From positions 1 through 64,000 of the forward strand of contig NZ_JAMOIM010000018.1 of NCBI RefSeq assembly GCF_026130545.1: a DNA stretch of 64,000 nt. Direction: 5' to 3'. The stretch is from Lichenifustis flavocetrariae (GTDB taxonomy: Bacteria; Pseudomonadota; Alphaproteobacteria; Rhizobiales; Beijerinckiaceae). Of this stretch, positions 54,709 through 62,315 are shown in pieces. The position numbers and the translations under genes were made by a program. Below the pieces are notes generated by a model. The model saw only the letters and a list, made by a program, of their open reading frames with translations, made no database searches and was not told where the DNA came from. Each line of letters starts with the position of its first letter. Position 1 is the stretch's first letter.

Positions 54709-56268
54709 ATGAAGGCACACCCTTCGGCCTCGGCTCCCTTTGGTACCGATGACATCGTGCGGCTGCACGCGTCGGCGGCTACCAACGAGCCGACCAGGAC
54801 GGACCGAACGGAACCGAATGCCGCCCTTGCCAGGCTCCTGCAAGCCGCAGGCGGCCTCGACATTAAGCCGCCGGTCTCGCCCGTGGTGCTGTCCGGCACG
54901 GTTAGGCTGATCGAAACCGCACTCCTTGGCGCAACGGGCGTCCTCGCGGCCGGCGCGCTGCGGTTCCCGAGCGTTCTCGTCTCGTCCATCATCACCCTTG
55001 TCGTCTCGCTGCTCGCCGCGACGCTTTGGAGGATGTTGCGATTGAACAGCCTGCAAGTGTTGCGTGCGCCCGGCTCCGCCGTGCCGCGCCAGATCGCGGT
55101 CCTGGGCGGCCTGTGCTCGGTGTCGGCGATCCTGCTCTGGCTCGCGGGCTATGGCGGCCCGACATCGGCAATGTGGCTTAGCACCTGGTTCGGATCGGCG
55201 GCCTTTGCGCTTTCAACCGAACGTCTCCTTGTGGCTCGGTTTGTCAGATCTCTGACACGGCGCGGTCGTCTCGAACGCAGAACCGTGGTGGTCGGCGGCG
55301 GTAAGCCCGGAGAAGAATTGCTTGACGCACTCGCCCGGCAGGCCGACCCGGATCTGCGGATCTACGGTGTCTTCGATGACCGCAACGATGCCCGGTCGCC
55401 GCTCATATTAGCCGGCTATCCCAAGCTCGGCAATGTCAGTGACCTCGTCGAGGTGGCGCGCCGCACCCGGATCGATCTCATACTTTTCACTCTGCCCATC
55501 ACGGCCGAGGAGCGGCTGCTTCAGATGTTGAAGAAGCTTTGGGTGCTGCCAACCGATATCCGCCTCGCGGCTCACCGCAGTGGTCTTCGGTTTCGCCCGC
55601 AAGCCTATTCCTATGTCGGCGACGTCCCCGTTCTCGACATGTTCGACAAACCGATCGCCGATTGGGATGTCGTGATCAAGGCGATCTTCGACAGGGTGGT
55701 GGGCGCACTGGCATTGATCGCCCTTTCGCCTGTGCTGCTGTTGACGGCCATCGCCGTGAAACTCGACTCGCGTGGGCCGGTGTTCTTCAAACAGATGCGC
55801 CATGGCTTCAACAACGAGGCCATCGAAGTCTACAAGTTCCGATCCCTCTATGCCGATCAGACCGACTTCACGGCTGCGAAACCCGTGACCAAGAACGATC
55901 CGCGCGTCACTCGGATCGGCCGTTTCATCCGCAAGACGTCTATCGACGAGCTGCCGCAGCTTTTCAACGTCGTGTTCAAGGGCAACCTGTCGCTCGTCGG
56001 ACCACGTCCGCATGCCGTTCATGCGCATCTGGCCAACAAGGGGTACGACGATGTGGTCGACGGCTATTTCGCCCGCCACAAGGTCAAGCCCGGCATCACC
56101 GGATGGGCGCAAGTCAACGGCTGGCGTGGGGAGACTGACACGCCGGTGAAGATCCAGAAACGCGTCGAGCATGATCTCGCCTATATCGAGAACTGGTCGA
56201 TCCTGTTCGATGTCTACATTCTTCTGATCACGCCCCTCGCGCTGACGAGAACCGAGAATGCCTATTGA
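54709..56268 (+). CDS. Undecaprenyl-phosphate sugar phosphotransferase (WcaJ/ExoY-type)
   Basis: A 519-residue polyprenyl glycosylphosphotransferase that starts repeat-unit synthesis. Four membrane segments in about residues 65-170 are followed by a Rossmann-like domain ([20 protein letters not shown]) and a C-terminal catalytic domain with [35 protein letters not shown]-like residues ([20 protein letters not shown]), [12 protein letters not shown] and [17 protein letters not shown]. The last part is nearly invariant in the family. The stop overlaps the next gene by 11 bases. Confidence 0.9.
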   Translation: MKAHPSASAPFGTDDIVRLHASAATNEPTRTDRTEPNAALARLLQAAGGLDIKPPVSPVVLSGTVRLIETALLGATGVLAAGALRFPSVLVSSIITLVVSLLAATLWRMLRLNSLQVLRAPGSAVPRQIAVLGGLCSVSAILLWLAGYGGPTSAMWLSTWFGSAAFALSTERLLVARFVRSLTRRGRLERRTVVVGGGKPGEELLDALARQADPDLRIYGVFDDRNDARSPLILAGYPKLGNVSDLVEVARRTRIDLILFTLPITAEERLLQMLKKLWVLPTDIRLAAHRSGLRFRPQAYSYVGDVPVLDMFDKPIADWDVVIKAIFDRVVGALALIALSPVLLLTAIAVKLDSRGPVFFKQMRHGFNNEAIEVYKFRSLYADQTDFTAAKPVTKNDPRVTRIGRFIRKTSIDELPQLFNVVFKGNLSLVGPRPHAVHAHLANKGYDDVVDGYFARHKVKPGITGWAQVNGWRGETDTPVKIQKRVEHDLAYIENWSILFDVYILLITPLALTRTENAY

Positions 56269-57562
56269 GGCGGCTGGAGCGACGCCGGGCCCCCACCGTC
56301 TGGGCCTGAGCTTCGACTACCAGGTTCTGATCCGCGCGACCTTCGGGCTGACCATTTTCTGTGGCGCCTTCGCGCTCGTCGAGCCTTCACCCTACGACTT
56401 CGCCTCGTTCCTCGCCATCGCGGTCTGGTGTCTGGGCGGATTTCGGGTCAACAGCACGGCGTTCCTGTTCATCGCTCTGATCGCGATCTACAATTTCGGC
56501 GGGTTCGTTTCTCTCACTCCCCACCTCGACGAGTGGCTGCCGACGCTGTTCATGCTGCAATCGCTGTATCTGGCGATCACGGCCGTCTTCTTCGTGCTCT
56601 TCTTCTCAGAGGACACGCTCAGGCGAACGCATGTCTGCCTTGTCGCCTTCACGGCAAGCACGATCGTGGCCGCAATCTGCGGCATTCTCGGCTACTTCAA
56701 TGTCGCTCATCTGGGCGCCGTCTTCTCGATGTACGGACGCGCCTCAGGGACATTCAAGGACCCCAACGTCCTCGGATCCTACCTGATCATGGGCGCCCTC
56801 TTCCTGATGCAGCGCTTGATCCTTTCCCAAACCCATCGCGTCGCACTCACGACCCTGGGTTTCCTGATCATCGTCGCCGGCATCTTCCTGTCGTTCTCGC
56901 GCGGCTCCTGGATGGCCTTCGCGGTGGCCAGTGTCGTCACCGTGGGGCTGACCTTCTTCACGACTCCGAATCCGCAAAGCCGCCGCCGGATCTTGATCCT
57001 GGTCAGCGCGGCTGCCGCTCTCGGGGCCCTGGCCATCGCGGCTCTTCTGGCTGACAGCAACATTCGCACCTTCTTCTTCGAGCGCGCCGCCGTCACCCAA
57101 GACTACGATGTCGGAGAGACGGGCCGCTTCGGCAATCAGTTGCGCTCGCTCAACATGCTGCTCGATCTTGTGAATGGGTTCGGGCCGCTGCGTTTTCGGC
57201 TGACCTTCGGGCTCGATCCGCACAATTCCTATATCAACTCTTTCGCATCCTACGGCTGGCTCGGCGCCTGCGCGTTCTTCCTGCTCGTGGGGCTAACCTT
57301 CTTTATTGGATTTCGGGTTGCGATCGTCCCGTCACCCTATCGACGGACCGCGCAGGTCTTCTGGCCGGCCCTGATGGTCTTTCTCCTGCAAGGATTCCAG
57401 ATCGACATCGATCATTGGCGTCATGTCTATCTGATGTTCGGCGCCGTCTGGGGATTGGAGGCGGCGCGCCTGCGCTGGGAGGCCAAGGCCTCCGGGTCTC
57501 AAGCGGCGCGGGTGTCTGCCAGGCTGCCGACCGCGTCCCGTGTCCCGGTGGCAGCGCGGTAG
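56258..57562 (+). CDS. O-antigen ligase/polymerase-family membrane protein
   Basis: A 434-residue membrane protein with ten or more hydrophobic segments, for example FLFIALIAIYNFGGFVSL and LTTLGFLIIVAGIFLSFSRG. The conserved pattern FSRGSWMAFA and the periplasmic loop with FGLDPHNSYINSFASYGWLG (the PHNxYL-like motif) mark the Wzy_C/WaaL-like family. In this locus it is most likely the exopolysaccharide polymerase. Its 3' end overlaps the convergent glycosyltransferase gene by 64 bases. Confidence 0.85.
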   Translation: MPIEAAGATPGPHRLGLSFDYQVLIRATFGLTIFCGAFALVEPSPYDFASFLAIAVWCLGGFRVNSTAFLFIALIAIYNFGGFVSLTPHLDEWLPTLFMLQSLYLAITAVFFVLFFSEDTLRRTHVCLVAFTASTIVAAICGILGYFNVAHLGAVFSMYGRASGTFKDPNVLGSYLIMGALFLMQRLILSQTHRVALTTLGFLIIVAGIFLSFSRGSWMAFAVASVVTVGLTFFTTPNPQSRRRILILVSAAAALGALAIAALLADSNIRTFFFERAAVTQDYDVGETGRFGNQLRSLNMLLDLVNGFGPLRFRLTFGLDPHNSYINSFASYGWLGACAFFLLVGLTFFIGFRVAIVPSPYRRTAQVFWPALMVFLLQGFQIDIDHWRHVYLMFGAVWGLEAARLRWEAKASGSQAARVSARLPTASRVPVAAR

Positions 57563-58776
57563 ATCCGCATGATGTCACGGACATGGCGATCGATGGTCGG
57601 CGGATCGCTCCAGAACGACTGATAAGCCGCGGCCGACATCCTGACGGCTGTGCCGTCATGGGCTAGGCGCGCCATCGCAGTACCGAGATCATCGGCATCC
57701 GCACAACGGAACCACACGCCATTCACGCCATCTTCGATAGAGTCCCGACCAGCACAGCCGTCCGACACGATCACCGGGGTCCCGAGCGCCTTGGCTTCGA
57801 GGACGGTGAGCGGCTGTCCCTCGTACCAAAGGGATGGGAACACCAGGGCGCGGGCCGACCGCATGGCCTCGGCGACAGCGGCCTGGCCTTGCCAGCCGCG
57901 AATCTCGGCTTCCGGATAGCGCGCGATCAACTCGGCGCGCATCGGGCCATCGCCGACGAAGACCGGGCGAATGCCCTGCCGACGGGCCGCTTCGGCAAAC
58001 AGGAGCGGACCCTTTTCGGGCGACAGGCGGCCGACGAAAATGAAATCGCCCCGGGCCGCATCGGGCTTCGGGCCGAGATCGACCGCGCTGATGGGATTCG
58101 ACACAAGGTGCAGCCGGGCCTTCGCCGGCAGGGTGTCGCCGATGATGGATTTTTGAAACTCGGAGATCAAGATGTAGTCATCGAACACTTCAGGCAGCTT
58201 TGCCCCATACTTCAGCACCGTCTGACGCATATTGCGCCACAGCTTGCGTGTGTAGCTCCGCGAGTCGCAGTCGGTCGCCCAGCAGGCCCCCGACAGCGGC
58301 GTGAGGTGGCAGGGGTGTTGTGTCCTATAATTGTAGAACCCGCCATTGGGGCAGAGCATGAAGAACTCGTGCATCGTGTAGACGGCGGGCAGCCCCGAGG
58401 TGGCGATCGGCCCGGCAATCGAGGGTGACAACGCCTTGGCCCAACCGTGCACATGGACGACGGTTCGACCGCGCGGCAGGGTGGAAAGAAGGTCACCAAG
58501 GGCCTCGGCCGCGGAGGTGTTCCAGATCCCTTGGCGGGCGGCGGCGAGTTTTGAGGGATTGTGGATCAAGTCGGGCTGGTCGAGACAGACCACCTCGATG
58601 CCGTGTTCCTGCAGCACCGGGTCCACCGGGCCGGAGGCCGCGAAGACAATCGGGTGCTGCCCGTGGCGTTTCAGCCCAAGAGCACTGTCGATGGCCACGC
58701 GGGACTGTCCACCGCTGATGAAGCCATGATCGAGCGCGATGACGGTCGTGAGCGGAACGCCTGGATCCTGCCACAT
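57499..58776 (-). CDS. Glycosyltransferase family 4 protein
   Basis: A 425-residue GT-B glycosyltransferase on the minus strand. The N-terminal domain shows ALDHGFISGGQSRVAIDSAL and a His-rich AVYTMHEFFMLCPNGGFYN. The C-terminal domain shows DFIFVGRLSPEKGPLLFAEA and the EX7E pattern in PSLWYEGQPLTVLEAKALG. Four cysteines cluster around residues 143-172, which is unusual. It is convergent with and overlaps the polymerase gene, so it is not in that transcript, but its place suggests that it works on the same polysaccharide. Confidence 0.85.
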   Translation of the reverse strand: MWQDPGVPLTTVIALDHGFISGGQSRVAIDSALGLKRHGQHPIVFAASGPVDPVLQEHGIEVVCLDQPDLIHNPSKLAAARQGIWNTSAAEALGDLLSTLPRGRTVVHVHGWAKALSPSIAGPIATSGLPAVYTMHEFFMLCPNGGFYNYRTQHPCHLTPLSGACWATDCDSRSYTRKLWRNMRQTVLKYGAKLPEVFDDYILISEFQKSIIGDTLPAKARLHLVSNPISAVDLGPKPDAARGDFIFVGRLSPEKGPLLFAEAARRQGIRPVFVGDGPMRAELIARYPEAEIRGWQGQAAVAEAMRSARALVFPSLWYEGQPLTVLEAKALGTPVIVSDGCAGRDSIEDGVNGVWFRCADADDLGTAMARLAHDGTAVRMSAAAYQSFWSDPPTIDRHVRDIMRIYRAATGTRDAVGSLADTRAA

Positions 58777-58907
58777 GCGGTTCGAACGCCTCCTCGCGAT
58801 GGTCGAGCCAGTGACATTATGGCTTGAGGCTTCGAAGGACCTTAAGGCCCAGGAAAAAGGGCTAAGCGATCGAGGGATGTCGTAAAATTCAAATTAATCC
58901 GCGTCTT

Positions 58908-58935
58908 TGAAACTTGGCCCCTGAGGCTCCGTAAT
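58908..58935 (+). promoter_or_regulatory. Candidate ECF-type promoter of the fasciclin gene
   Basis: TGAAAC (58908-58913) and CGTAAT (58930-58935) are 16 bases apart, the layout expected for an ECF sigma factor (AAC-type -35, CGT-type -10). It lies 46 bases before the fasciclin start. A sigma/anti-sigma pair is encoded about 1.1 kb downstream. The assignment is inferred. Confidence 0.35.
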
Positions 58936-58980
58936 TCTTCATGTCTCCCGCGAAATGAGCGGAGATCTCTGGAGGATGTG

Positions 58981-59544
58981 ATGATCGGTTCTAGGACAAA
59001 CAAGGTTGCGGGTGGTCTTCTGCTTGCACTCGCACTCTCGACGGCGCCTGTCTACGCTGCTGTCAAGATGGTTGGCGGTGCGCCGATGTATCCGACCAAG
59101 AATATCGTCGAGAATGCTGTCAATTCCAAGGATCACACGACGCTGGTCGCTGCTGTCAAAGCCGCCGGTCTTGTCGACACGCTCGAAGGTGCCGGCCCCT
59201 TCACGGTCTTCGCCCCCACCAACGAGGCGTTTGCGAAGCTTCCGGCTGGCACGGTCGAGACCTTGGTCAAGCCCGAAAACAAGGACAAGCTCACCGGGAT
59301 CCTCACCTATCATGTTGTCGCCGGCAAGCTGACCGCGGCCGATCTGATGAAAATGGTGAAGGCGGGTGGCGGAACGGCCGAGATCAAGACGGTCGAAGGT
59401 GAGCCGCTGACCATCTCCATGAAGGGCAAGGGTCTCGACATCACCGATGCCAAGGGCGATGTTGCACGCGTGACCATCCCGAACGTGATGCAGTCGAACG
59501 GCGTCATTCATGTCATCAACACAGTGCTGCTGCCTGCCACCTGA
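58981..59544 (+). CDS. Fasciclin-domain exported protein
   Basis: A 187-residue secreted protein. The signal peptide (GGLLLALALSTAPVYA) ends near residue 27. One FAS1 domain covers about residues 44-186: the H1 motif reads GPFTVFAPTNEAFAKLP, then LTGILTYHVVAGKLTAADLM, and the H2 motif NGVIHVINTVLLPA closes the protein. GGAGGATGTG precedes the ATG at 58981. FAS1 proteins mediate adhesion or surface contacts. Upstream is a candidate ECF promoter, and the ECF/RskA pair follows nearby. Confidence 0.9.
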   Translation: MIGSRTNKVAGGLLLALALSTAPVYAAVKMVGGAPMYPTKNIVENAVNSKDHTTLVAAVKAAGLVDTLEGAGPFTVFAPTNEAFAKLPAGTVETLVKPENKDKLTGILTYHVVAGKLTAADLMKMVKAGGGTAEIKTVEGEPLTISMKGKGLDITDAKGDVARVTIPNVMQSNGVIHVINTVLLPAT

Positions 59545-59561
59545 TCTCGGGACCCACGTCT

Positions 59562-59963
59562 TTGCGTGAGGCGTGGGGTTCAGGGAGCCGCGTGCTGCTG
59601 GCGGCGTCTGGGGTGCTGGGCGCCTCAGGCGTGGCCCTCGGGGCAGCCAGCGCCCATCTGGGAGGCGGCGACTTTGGCCGCCTCGCTTCGGAGTTCTTAT
59701 TGTTCCACGCAGCCGCCATTCCCGGGATTCTCGCGATATGCGTGCCCTCCGGATGGGTGGGGCAACTTGCCGCCTCGATGATGGTAATCGGGGCGGTCTG
59801 CTTTTCGGGCGACCTCGCCTATCTTGGCTTTGTCGGTCGGAGTCCTGTGAGCGGGTTGGCACCCTTTGGGGGCCTGACGCTGATCGCAGCCTGGCTTGTC
59901 ATCGTCGCAGCAGCAGTCGGGGTATTTCGCCAAAAGGTGGAAATCGACGACAAAACGGTTTGA
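59562..59963 (+). CDS. DUF423-like small membrane protein
   Basis: A 133-residue membrane protein with four hydrophobic segments. The pattern GVLGASGVALGAASAHLGG followed by LLFHAAAIPGILAI fits the YgdD/DUF423 family (usual pattern GAxGVALGAFGAHxL and YQFxHALALL). The start is uncertain: a TTG at 59562 has no strong ribosome binding site, and an in-frame GTG at 59592 is possible. It lies 17 bases after the fasciclin stop on the same strand. The family's function is unknown. Confidence 0.65.
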   Translation: MREAWGSGSRVLLAASGVLGASGVALGAASAHLGGGDFGRLASEFLLFHAAAIPGILAICVPSGWVGQLAASMMVIGAVCFSGDLAYLGFVGRSPVSGLAPFGGLTLIAAWLVIVAAAVGVFRQKVEIDDKTV

Positions 59964-60103
59964 TGACGCGTCGATGCCTCATGATCGTTGTATATGATGA
60001 GCGTTCACAGCGCTTTTCAGTTGGCCTGCCGCCCAGCGATAGATAGCCTGCCGCCAAGCTTCCAGTCGGCCCTGGCCCTCGAGAAGTGCACTGGGGCGGC
60101 TTG

Positions 60104-60652
60104 ATGATGTTTTCGGCGGACGAGCTTTCTGCGGTCCTGCGGCGTGTCGTGGCCAAGGACCCTGAGGCGTTCGAAGCGCTCTATCGCGCCACTAGTGCCA
60201 AACTTTACGGCATTATCGTCAGGATCGTGGTGAACAGGAGCGTAGCGGACGATATCCTCCAGGAGGTGTACGTGAAGGTTTGGCAGCATGTGGGCGACTT
60301 CGACGCCGCAAAAGCATCGCCGATCACGTGGCTGGCGACGATCGCCCGCAATCGTGCCATCGACGAGGTTCGCCGCCGCAAGCCGGATGTCGCCCAAGAG
60401 GAGATCGAGACGATCGACGTCGCGGGCAATGACAGCCATCCTCTCGACGCGCTCGACCGCAGCCAAGACCTGCAGGCTCTCATGGGCTGTTTGAAAACAC
60501 TTGATCAAGAAAAGCGCGATATCATTCTCTTGGCCTATTGCCGTGGACTGAGTCGGGAAGAACTCGCCCGACGCTATGTTCGTCCGGTTCCTACCATCAA
60601 GACCTGGATCCACCGTGGTCTGGCGCAGTTGAAGGCCTGCTTGTCGTCATGA
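60104..60652 (+). CDS. ECF-family RNA polymerase sigma factor
   Basis: A 182-residue ECF sigma factor. Region 2 covers about residues 10-90 (AFEALYRATSAKLYGIIVRI, VADDILQEVYVKVWQHVGDF, TWLATIARNRAIDEVRRRK), and region 4 covers about 125-180 (LAYCRGLSREELARRYVRPV, then PTIKTWIHRGLAQLK). It resembles SigK-type ECF factors, which pair with RskA-type anti-sigma proteins; such a protein follows directly with a four-base overlap. The ATG at 60104 is chosen behind GGGGCGG; ATG at 60107 is equivalent. Confidence 0.88.
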   Translation: MMFSADELSAVLRRVVAKDPEAFEALYRATSAKLYGIIVRIVVNRSVADDILQEVYVKVWQHVGDFDAAKASPITWLATIARNRAIDEVRRRKPDVAQEEIETIDVAGNDSHPLDALDRSQDLQALMGCLKTLDQEKRDIILLAYCRGLSREELARRYVRPVPTIKTWIHRGLAQLKACLSS

Positions 60653-61362
60653 TCGGCTTTTCGGACGACGAGGCCCTCGCGGCCGAATATGTGCTCGGTA
60701 CCCTTGATCAAGCCGAGCGTGCGGCCGCGGAGACGCGCCGCCGGACCGACCAGGCGTTCGACGACCTAGTGCAGCAATGGGAGCTGCGCCTCGCGCCTTT
60801 GGCTGACACGACACCCGACCTCGCTCCACCTTCCGATCTGTTCGCTTCGATTCTGACGCGGCTCAACGATGGGCAGGCAACGGTCGCGGGCGATAACGTC
60901 ATTGTCCTGCGCCGCCAGATCCGCGTGTGGCGGACGGTTGCTGCGATCGCGAGCGCATTGGCGGCGGTCCTGGCCGTCTGGGTCGTCGGTCGCGAAGCCT
61001 TCCCGTCATCGTCGACGAATCAAACCTATGTGGCAGTGCTCCAGCAGGGCCAGGGCGCCCCGACCTTCGTGGTATCGCTCGACCTTGCCCACCGCCGCCT
61101 GGCCGTCATGCCGCTCGGGACAGACGCGCCGCAGAACAAGAGCTACGAATTGTGGATGATCGGTGCGGATCACGCGGCGCCCCGCTCCGTGGGCGTCATC
61201 GACTCGAAAGCCACGATTCTTCCCGCTCTGCCGGACGTCGATCGCGGCACGATCTCCGGGGCGACCTACGCCGTGACCTTGGAGCCACATGGCGGGTCTC
61301 CCAACGGAAAGCCGAGCGGCGCACCACTCTTTGTCGGAAAGCTGATGAATACGTCGCTTTAG
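60649..61362 (+). CDS. RskA-type anti-sigma factor
   Basis: A 237-residue membrane protein. The cytoplasmic N-terminal part (about 1-85) shows ALAAEYVLGTLDQAERAAAE, the usual anti-sigma start of this family. One membrane helix follows (WRTVAAIASALAAVLAVWVV, about residues 87-108). The periplasmic RskA domain includes FVVSLDLAHRRLAVMPLG, SYELWMIG and ATYAVTLEPHGGSP. It holds the upstream sigma factor inactive until cleaved by membrane proteases. The ATGA overlap with the sigma gene shows coupling. Confidence 0.88.
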   Translation: MIGFSDDEALAAEYVLGTLDQAERAAAETRRRTDQAFDDLVQQWELRLAPLADTTPDLAPPSDLFASILTRLNDGQATVAGDNVIVLRRQIRVWRTVAAIASALAAVLAVWVVGREAFPSSSTNQTYVAVLQQGQGAPTFVVSLDLAHRRLAVMPLGTDAPQNKSYELWMIGADHAAPRSVGVIDSKATILPALPDVDRGTISGATYAVTLEPHGGSPNGKPSGAPLFVGKLMNTSL

Positions 61363-61496
61363 CGAGTGCGATGTTGTCGGTCTGCACCTGCGCCCGCTGT
61401 GTCGTCAGGGCAACCAGCCGGCCAACTTGCGATCGTGCCTGAAATGCGCAGAAAAGGCTGGCCCGCTCCATGCTTGGAGGGCGGTGGAGCTGACGC

Positions 61497-62315
61497 ATGG
61501 ATCTGAACACCGTCACGGCCGTGACGAGACCTCGTTCGCGGAGCGAACTCGACAGTTTCGTCGAAGGCGATGCGTGGCTCGCGGGAGGCACGTGGTTGTT
61601 TTCCGAGCCTCAGCCCGATGTGAGGCGCCTGATCGACCTGTCTGACCTCGGCTGGGAGCCGATCGAGGTCACGCAAGCCGGTCTCTCGATCGCGTCCACC
61701 TGCACGATCGCGACGCTCGAAGGATTCGATCCTCCAAAGGCGTGGCGGGCCGGATCTCTTATCGGCCAGTGTTGCCATGCTTTTTTGGCGTCATTCAAGA
61801 TCTGGAACATGGCGACGATCGGCGGCAATCTCTGCTGCGCCCTGCCGGCCGGCCCGATGATCTCGCTTTGCGTGGCTCTCGACGGAACATGCGTGATCTG
61901 GGGACCCAATCGCGCGGAGCGTCGGCTGGCGGTGCTCGACTTCGTGATCGCGCCGCAGCAGCATGCCTTGGGACGTGGCGAATTGCTTCGGGCGATCGAA
62001 CTGCCACGCGCCGCCTTCGACCGCAGAGCTGCGTTTCGCCAGATCTCCCTCACGCCGCTCGGCCGTTCGGCCGCCCTGCTGATCGGGACGCTTGGGGCCG
62101 ACGGCGCTTTCGATCTCACGGTCACGGCCGCGACGCGCCGGCCGATCCAGCTCGACTTCGGCGCCCTGCCCGATCCGAGGTCGCTGCAACAACGCCTGCA
62201 GGCCGACATTCCCCTGAGCCTCTATTACGACGACGTTCATGGGGCGCCGGATTGGCGGCGGCACATGACGTTCGAGTTTGCTGAAGAGATCCGGAGCGAA
62301 CTGGCATGCTTTTGA
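61497..62315 (+). CDS. FAD-binding subunit of a molybdenum hydroxylase (third enzyme)
   Basis: A 272-residue flavoprotein of the xanthine dehydrogenase medium-subunit type. FAD motifs are WLAGGTWLFSEPQ (about 25-37) and MATIGGNLCCALPAGPMISL (about 103-122). It is more distant from the two CoxM proteins than these are from each other, lacking the NNDPAADYP form. The stop overlaps the next gene by ten bases. The pair resembles E. coli YgfM-XdhD, where a separate FAD subunit sits beside a fused iron-sulfur/molybdenum subunit. Confidence 0.82.
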   Translation: MDLNTVTAVTRPRSRSELDSFVEGDAWLAGGTWLFSEPQPDVRRLIDLSDLGWEPIEVTQAGLSIASTCTIATLEGFDPPKAWRAGSLIGQCCHAFLASFKIWNMATIGGNLCCALPAGPMISLCVALDGTCVIWGPNRAERRLAVLDFVIAPQQHALGRGELLRAIELPRAAFDRRAAFRQISLTPLGRSAALLIGTLGADGAFDLTVTAATRRPIQLDFGALPDPRSLQQRLQADIPLSLYYDDVHGAPDWRRHMTFEFAEEIRSELACF

